The position numbers and the translations under genes were made by a program. Below, in pieces: positions 59,206 through 64,000 of a stretch of 64,000 bases of DNA. Source of the stretch: Sarcocystis neurona (Eukaryota > Apicomplexa > Conoidasida > Eucoccidiorida > Sarcocystidae); contig KL647297.1 of the NCBI GenBank assembly GCA_000727475.1, forward strand, positions 2,141,295 through 2,205,294. Reading direction: 5' to 3'. Numbering within the stretch: position 1 is the first letter of the stretch; the number at the start of each line of letters is the position of its first letter. The notes beneath the pieces are model-generated. The model was given only the letters and a program-made list of their open reading frames with translations. It did no database searches and was not told where the DNA came from.

Positions 59206-59363
59206 CTTTGTCAGCAAAGCAGGATGGTGTTTAGGCTGACAAAGCCGGCCAGAATCTCTGCTGGTTCGTTTAGTCGCTGTCGACTACGCAGGACCCAGCT
59301 GGAGCACTTGAGTAGGTTTGCGTTTCAGTTGTCTTTCAACTGAAGACTGGCTTCACCAGTCTT
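59206..59363. repeat. Cluster of three hairpins
   Basis: Stem 1: CTTTGTCAGC (59206-59215) with GCTGACAAAG (59235-59244), loop 19. Stem 2: TTCAGTTG (59323-59330) with CAACTGAA (59336-59343), loop 5. Stem 3: GAAGACTGG (59341-59349) with CCAGTCTTC (59355-59363), loop 5. Stems 2 and 3 share GAA at 59341-59343 and so exclude each other in part. They lie within 150-300 bases downstream of the stop codon of the minus-strand gene ending at 59506. Confidence 0.75.
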
Positions 59364-59505
59364 CCTGGAGAAAGGATCGTTTCTACCGAGTACAAATGAA
59401 GGCGGCAAAGATTCCACCTAGGTGGTATGCCTCTCTGTTCTTCACTTCGAATTCTTTAGTACACGTGTGGCCTATAACTCCCACCAGGAGACGTACCCTT
59501 CTTTT

Positions 59506-61711
59506 CTAACAGTACCTACGGTGCTCCTTCTGTTTCACAGGAAATGCATCTACTGGTGCAGTTCTGACTATATGACGTCGTCGCTTATATTTTGTACGGC
59601 GATCAGTACATTTTTGCGCTGACTCAAAAGTGTGATGACCGCGTCTAAAGGAGTCCGCGTGCGCTGACTGTGATGTGCGAGAGACTGCGTGCCACGTGCA
59701 TAGCTGTATCCGTGGACGTACACATATTTGTACACATAATGGACAAGGTGAAGCTTACATTCACGACCAAGTTGAATTCTTGGATAGCTTACTTACGAAT
59801 GTATGTGACTCTGGAGAGATAGCTGGTTCTTTCAGAAAAGGATCCCCTGGCTTCTGACACATGAAACTTAAGCCAACAGATAGATCACCGACATACTCGC
59901 GCAGACGCCGCTGAGATACATAGTATCGTTGGCTGGAGGAGTTTGTGTGAATTCCGGTGGTAGTCTCCATTCGCTGTAGGCGAAAGATAAGCCACGTAGC
60001 TCCGAGGAATGTATTTATGCAGACGCAGTCAAACGCTGGTTCAGCTGATGGGGGCTCTTTCAAAACGCCTGTTTGATTCGGCGTACGTGGGTTGTGTTTG
60101 GCAAGTCGTAGCAGGGGCGAAATTGTATTTCTATACACCGTGATGGAGATATTTGTGCAGACGCTGTTCTTCACTTCTTCCGCAGTCCTTCGGTTCCAAG
60201 CTTTACGCACTCCACTGCGCAAGCACCGAAAGTCCGTCACTTCTTTCGTTGCGGTAAAGAGCAATGATAAGTGGGAAGAGTGACAACCACTCTCGTTCGC
60301 GACGTGTCTTAGTTATCACGGCTGCGAAGTTCGAATCACCGTTAGAGTTCACAGTGAATTCACGGCTCTCAAAAGTGTAGATGGCACGCAGTTGTGTTCA
60401 CCTCCCGTCTGTGTGCAAACCTCTTATATAGAAGCTGGAGGCAAAGTGGTATGCATGAAGGGCGAGGGATGGAGACAAGCGACTAGACCTGCAGCCACTA
60501 ACTCAGACTTCCTCCACGACCGAACACCGTTGTTCAAGCGTTCAGCTGTTGTTCAAGTAGGAGGAAAAAAGCAGGAAGTCTCCTCTGTCAAGTAGTCGAC
60601 TGGATTTACTGCCGGGACACGTAGGCAAGTGTGCCTTTGCATGTTGCTGTATCTTAGCCCACATGTACGTGCTATACTGTGTAATGCTTAGGTAACGCCA
60701 ACCAGAGTAGCTGCGACTGAAAAAGCACTCATGAACAACGCTGGCCGGCTTCATGGATGCCTGTGAGTGAAACAAGGAAGACGACAAGCGTCAGCTTGAA
60801 TAACACGTTTAATCAACTGTCACAGACGCCGGCGTAGAAAATACCGAGTAACGAAGTGGTAGAGCAGATATACTGCTGTCGATCACCAGAGTGAGAAAAA
60901 CAGAGCTGGAATCTGAAGGTGGTGAACTATTGTCGTCGTTCAGTCGTTTACGTGATAGGCAGTGAGAAACCAACAGCGTAGAACCAAAGCCAATAGGTAA
61001 TGTCCACCGAAGTGAATGGAAGAAACAGACGTAATGTGTACCTCACAAATGTACGTGGACCACAACGGCAGCAAGTTTTTGTCTGAAGCCAAAAGAAGAG
61101 GTCAGACGGGCAGTATTCGTAGGAAGGTGGAGATGAATCGAAAGAAGAGCTAGACACTCACCTGACTACATTTGTAAGAAGCAGTGTTGTGTTCACGGAA
61201 GTGTGTAGACAAGAAGTTGGTGAAGCGTTCTTTTAGGGCATTTAGGCAGGCGGCTGTCAAAGTGTCGAACTCTCGCTGTCTTGCGTTTAGAAGAGAGGAG
61301 ACGACTTTGCGTTCCGCCAGTGTTGCTGGAGCAAAGCACACGCACAAACAAGTGACTATAAACTCGTCTCCTATATGCTTCTGCAGGGCGAGATGAAACG
61401 GAAGCAGAGTCACAGTTATCATTCCGCTGCAGGAGACGCAAGCCCTCACCGCTGTGTGTAGCCTTGAGATAAATATTGGAGAGCTGTGTGGCCTGAGGCA
61501 AAACTTTCTCAACTATTGCTATCGACTGCAGATAAACGTGCTGATTACGAAACAGATACTTACGTCGATGGTGTCGGCTAGTCGGAACGATTGACGCAAT
61601 ATTTCTACGTAGAGAAAAACATGCAGAAAGACTTAGGTTCTGACAGAAGTGAATCTTCGATGAGGTGGGGAACAGCACCTACCTTCTGTACACACAAGTG
61701 CTTTCCGTGCA
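59506..61711 (-). CDS. Unidentified six-exon gene, 5' end missing
   Basis: Minus-strand exons 61711-61683, 61604-61564, 61525-61450, 61325-61162, 59973-59797 and 59667-59506 join in phase at every junction. Acceptors are pyrimidine-rich and donors are GTAGGT, GTAAGT, GTGAGG, GTGAGT and GTAAGT. The stop is TAG at 59508-59506. The product has 216 residues in this window. Its first 93 residues look helical (ALVCTEEILRQSFRLADTID, then VEKVLPQATQLSNIYLKATH, then LLNARQREFDTLTAACLNAL and ERFTNFLSTHFREH). Then come QRYYVSQRRLREYVGDLSVG and a basic tail (RRTKYKRRRH) ending EHRRYC. The second intron is only 38 bp. The helical part recalls tethering or scaffold proteins, but no family is claimed. Exons may be missing between 61162 and 59973, and the start lies to the right. 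Confidence 0.6.
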
Positions 61712-62585
61712 CTACGAGAGTAAACGTGAGTGTAAAATCCAATCTTCTACAGCACGGAAACAGACACACTCGCCGGCTGTAACCGCGAATCGCGATGTTG
61801 AGAGGGCAAAAGCTCTACTCGGTCTCGTAAGCGCCAAAGGGCTACTATATATACAATATATGAAAAAACTGTTGGGATATGATACCAAGACACGGTGGAG
61901 GAGGCGTGATATTTCAACTACGGTGGGGCCATCTGTTTAGTCTGCGCTCTCTGATTGATCAAAAGCACAAAATGTTCATTAGGAAAGACACGGTGATTCG
62001 TGCCTTTAAGATGTGGTAGTACTTCATTGCAGCGGTCACCACACCCGTGTTGTGCCGCTGTCCGTAACTTTAACGTTCCGTGTCTACACTGGTGTGGCTC
62101 GTGTGTCCATGCGTCTTCGGTTTTTCTAGGCTTCATCCGCCGCCGGCTCCTGACACGCAGTTGCAAACATTACGCTTCAACAACTGGTGAGCCGCGACGG
62201 ACGGTCGGATAACAAAAGGAGAAAAGAGCGCGCCTTCTCTCCACAAAGCAGGAAAGCATAGCAGCGAAACAACTCTATAACCGCATGTTTACCTCAGTGC
62301 ACTTTATGCGCTGTTGTGCGACCTGTACGTATATTCTTGTTGTGGAGACGTTGCAGAAAGATTAAGTAGGAGTGTTCACACGGCGAATGAAGAACACTAC
62401 CGAGGCCTTAGGTGCAACTCTATGCCTATGTACCCAGAAAACCTTCAATGGAAGCAAGGAATCACTTTCAGCGCAGCGGCAGTGTAACACCGACTCCAGG
62501 GGATGGGGACTTGAACAGCTGAACAGCGACAGTGGCATGCATCCTGCTGGAAGCACCACCAGAAGCTAATTTTCACGAGAGTTAG

Positions 62586-62948
62586 GAGACGAAAAGACCC
62601 CAGGTCAATAGGTGCAGCTCCAGCAACACTGGAACAACGGCAAATTCATACCTATCCAGAGACACGGTGGCAACTCGACTGTCCACAGGGAGCTGGCCGC
62701 AGCAGCAACACCATCCCGCATCTGCACATACGCTTTCACTGGGCGAGAGAATCAGTTCAGGAGCTCCACCAGAGGAGACACTGAAGGAGCAACATGACGG
62801 GGCATCTCTGCCTGTGCTTTGTGACGACGAGAGGACTACGCTGATCGTACGGGTATTGCCGCATAACGAGGAAACTACACATCCAGCATCGCCGGAGTAC
62901 GTGACCCTCGATATCAGAGGTACGGTGTGTTTACCGCCTTCCAAGTAC
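62586..62948 (+). CDS. Candidate exon, unidentified
   Basis: One plus-strand frame is open from 62586 (just after a TAG) to 62978, with a good donor GTATGT after 62948. It starts Ser/Thr/Gln-rich across a short CAG remnant and ends in a protein-like stretch (LCDDERTTLIVRVLPHNEET, then TLDIRGTVCLPPSKY). An in-frame acceptor-like CCAG lies near 62602. The opposite strand frame is Ser/Val/Cys-rich and less convincing. Confidence 0.4.
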
Positions 62949-63681
62949 GTATGTTGTAAGGTGCTAGTGATAACGTAAATTTACAAGCGACGTAGTAGGT
63001 GTAAACATGAGATGTTCACACATGCTAAACCTTGGTGGGGTGAGTACACTCAGCAACAACAAAATAAAAATTGACCGTTGTGCAACGTGATGGTGAAATG
63101 TGCTGTACGCGCTACGACGCTACACAGCGGCGGGAGTGGACACGTTTGGCGTGAAGTAAGCATTCTATTTTCTCCTGTAGAAGTGAAAGTGCTGATAAAT
63201 TTATATATATATGTATTCTTCAATATGCACTTGTACACGAAACGTCCGCGTGGCCTAAAGTAGCCTGAACTAGCGGAGACTGCGTCACTTTCTCTGTGTG
63301 CGCGTGGAGAGATTCCACGTACGGCAGCATTAGGGGAGTAGAAGGAACGTTCTCGGTTAGCTTACGTCACGGGTGGGATAGAATTCATACGTCACATTTC
63401 CTTCCAGCTCTTCTGCTGATCGAGTACGCACGCGGTTCCCATCAGAAATTGCTCTCGCAGGAAAAAAGTAAATAGTCACCTAAGTTCATCATCAACTACC
63501 TTGATTCGACTTCGTACCGACTCTGCTCCGAGTTTTCCACGCGGGCGAGGACACAAAGGTGGTCACAGGCAAAGGACACCGAGAACGTTGGCAGTACAAA
63601 ACATTATCGAGATACGCTGAACACGAATCGACAGTGGGAAGACTGCGTGGCAGCTGAGGACACCAAGCGAGACTTGACACG

Positions 63682-63984
63682 GCGGGGTTATAACTCGATC
63701 TCGGAGCAAGCAGAATATTCAACGAGCTTCACGTAGTGGAGTCGGTACAAAGATTTTGGCTGGTGGAGGTTGTACTGGACGTCAAAGGCTCAGACGGCCT
63801 TACGGATTCGAAAGCAGAGGAACGAGCTCAAACAAAACACAACCCCACATGGGAGGTCGATCTCACGACGGTTCAAAATGTACGAGATCGTCAAGAAATG
63901 TGGGGCACAAGCGCCACGAAAACTTCCACGCACAAGCTGGTAGGCAGAAGATTCCTGACGGAGCACGACGACGTGATGACTTAG
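63682..63984 (+). CDS. Candidate terminal exon, unidentified
   Basis: A plus-strand frame opens after a TAA at 63679 and reads about 100 codons to a TAG at 63982. It includes FNELHVVESVQRFWLVEVVL and KHNPTWEVDLTTVQNV and ends HDDVMT. A possible acceptor (GAGCAAGCAG) lies at 63716. A faint likeness to a chromo-type fold (VExVLD then TWExD) is too weak to name. The stretch 63000-63680 shows nothing else. Confidence 0.35.
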
Positions 63985-64000
63985 GGCTGAAGAACACTTG

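Noticed and set aside
60320..60345. TTCGAATC resembling a tRNA T-loop
   Set aside because: Flanking bases do not form a T stem and no acceptor or anticodon arm could be placed.
63682..63984. Retroelement protease or chromodomain in the terminal plus-strand frame
   Set aside because: LDLGASR and the TWE stretch are only superficially similar and lie too close together; no reverse transcriptase or integrase motif was seen nearby.

Overview
The window looks like nuclear DNA of a coccidian apicomplexan, most likely an Eimeria species or close relative. Three things support this. There is a spliced gene for apical membrane antigen 1 (AMA1), a protein confined to apicomplexans. There are dense CAG/CTG trinucleotide tracts in exon-like and intron-like DNA, a hallmark of Eimeria genomes. 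All well-supported genes but one are split by GT-AG introns, and long repeat-rich stretches alternate with repeat-poor ones. No bacterial operons, CRISPR arrays, insertion sequences or tRNA/rRNA genes were seen. Calls were made by eye, without database searches or RNA data; several genes are chains of exons whose splice sites and reading phases agree.

Layout. 1-4.3 kb (minus strand): a very long glutamine-rich frame that runs off the left edge, about 1,436 codons without a stop from its first ATG. 4.7-7.2 kb: CAG then CTG tracts with no resolved gene. 7.3-14.5 kb: mostly non-coding, with three weak exon candidates. 14.56-20.7 kb (plus): AMA1, with five homology-supported exons, a later membrane-segment exon and a probable tail exon. 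20.8-27.1 kb: nothing firm. 27.2-32.5 kb: a second CAG/CTG-rich block holding a 350-bp inverted duplication with arms 1.7 kb apart. 34.2-34.9 kb (minus): three phase-consistent exons ending an unidentified gene.

37.18-44.72 kb (plus): the gene for the ribosome-assembly factor MRT4, whose five exons join into an uninterrupted 229-residue protein; its introns hold a 26-bp minisatellite, CTG and CAG blocks and a purine tract. 45.39-45.77 kb: an assembly gap between G runs. 46.9-48.9 kb: a possible F-box-like exon and tandem repeats. 52.4 kb (minus): a probable last exon. 54.46-55.70 kb (minus): an intact single-exon gene for a secreted or membrane protein with an Ala/Glu/Lys repeat region and a Cys-rich end. 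56.5-58 kb (plus): a gene-like run that changes frame twice. 59.5-61.7 kb (minus): a six-exon chain for an unidentified, mostly helical protein. 62.6-64 kb (plus): two weaker frames.

The genes are unrelated in function. AMA1 acts in host-cell invasion, MRT4 in 60S ribosome assembly, and the others have no assigned role. Two non-coding patterns recur: long alternating TA/ACGT tracts between genes, and closely spaced pairs of perfect hairpins at 24.7, 49.6 and 59.3 kb.
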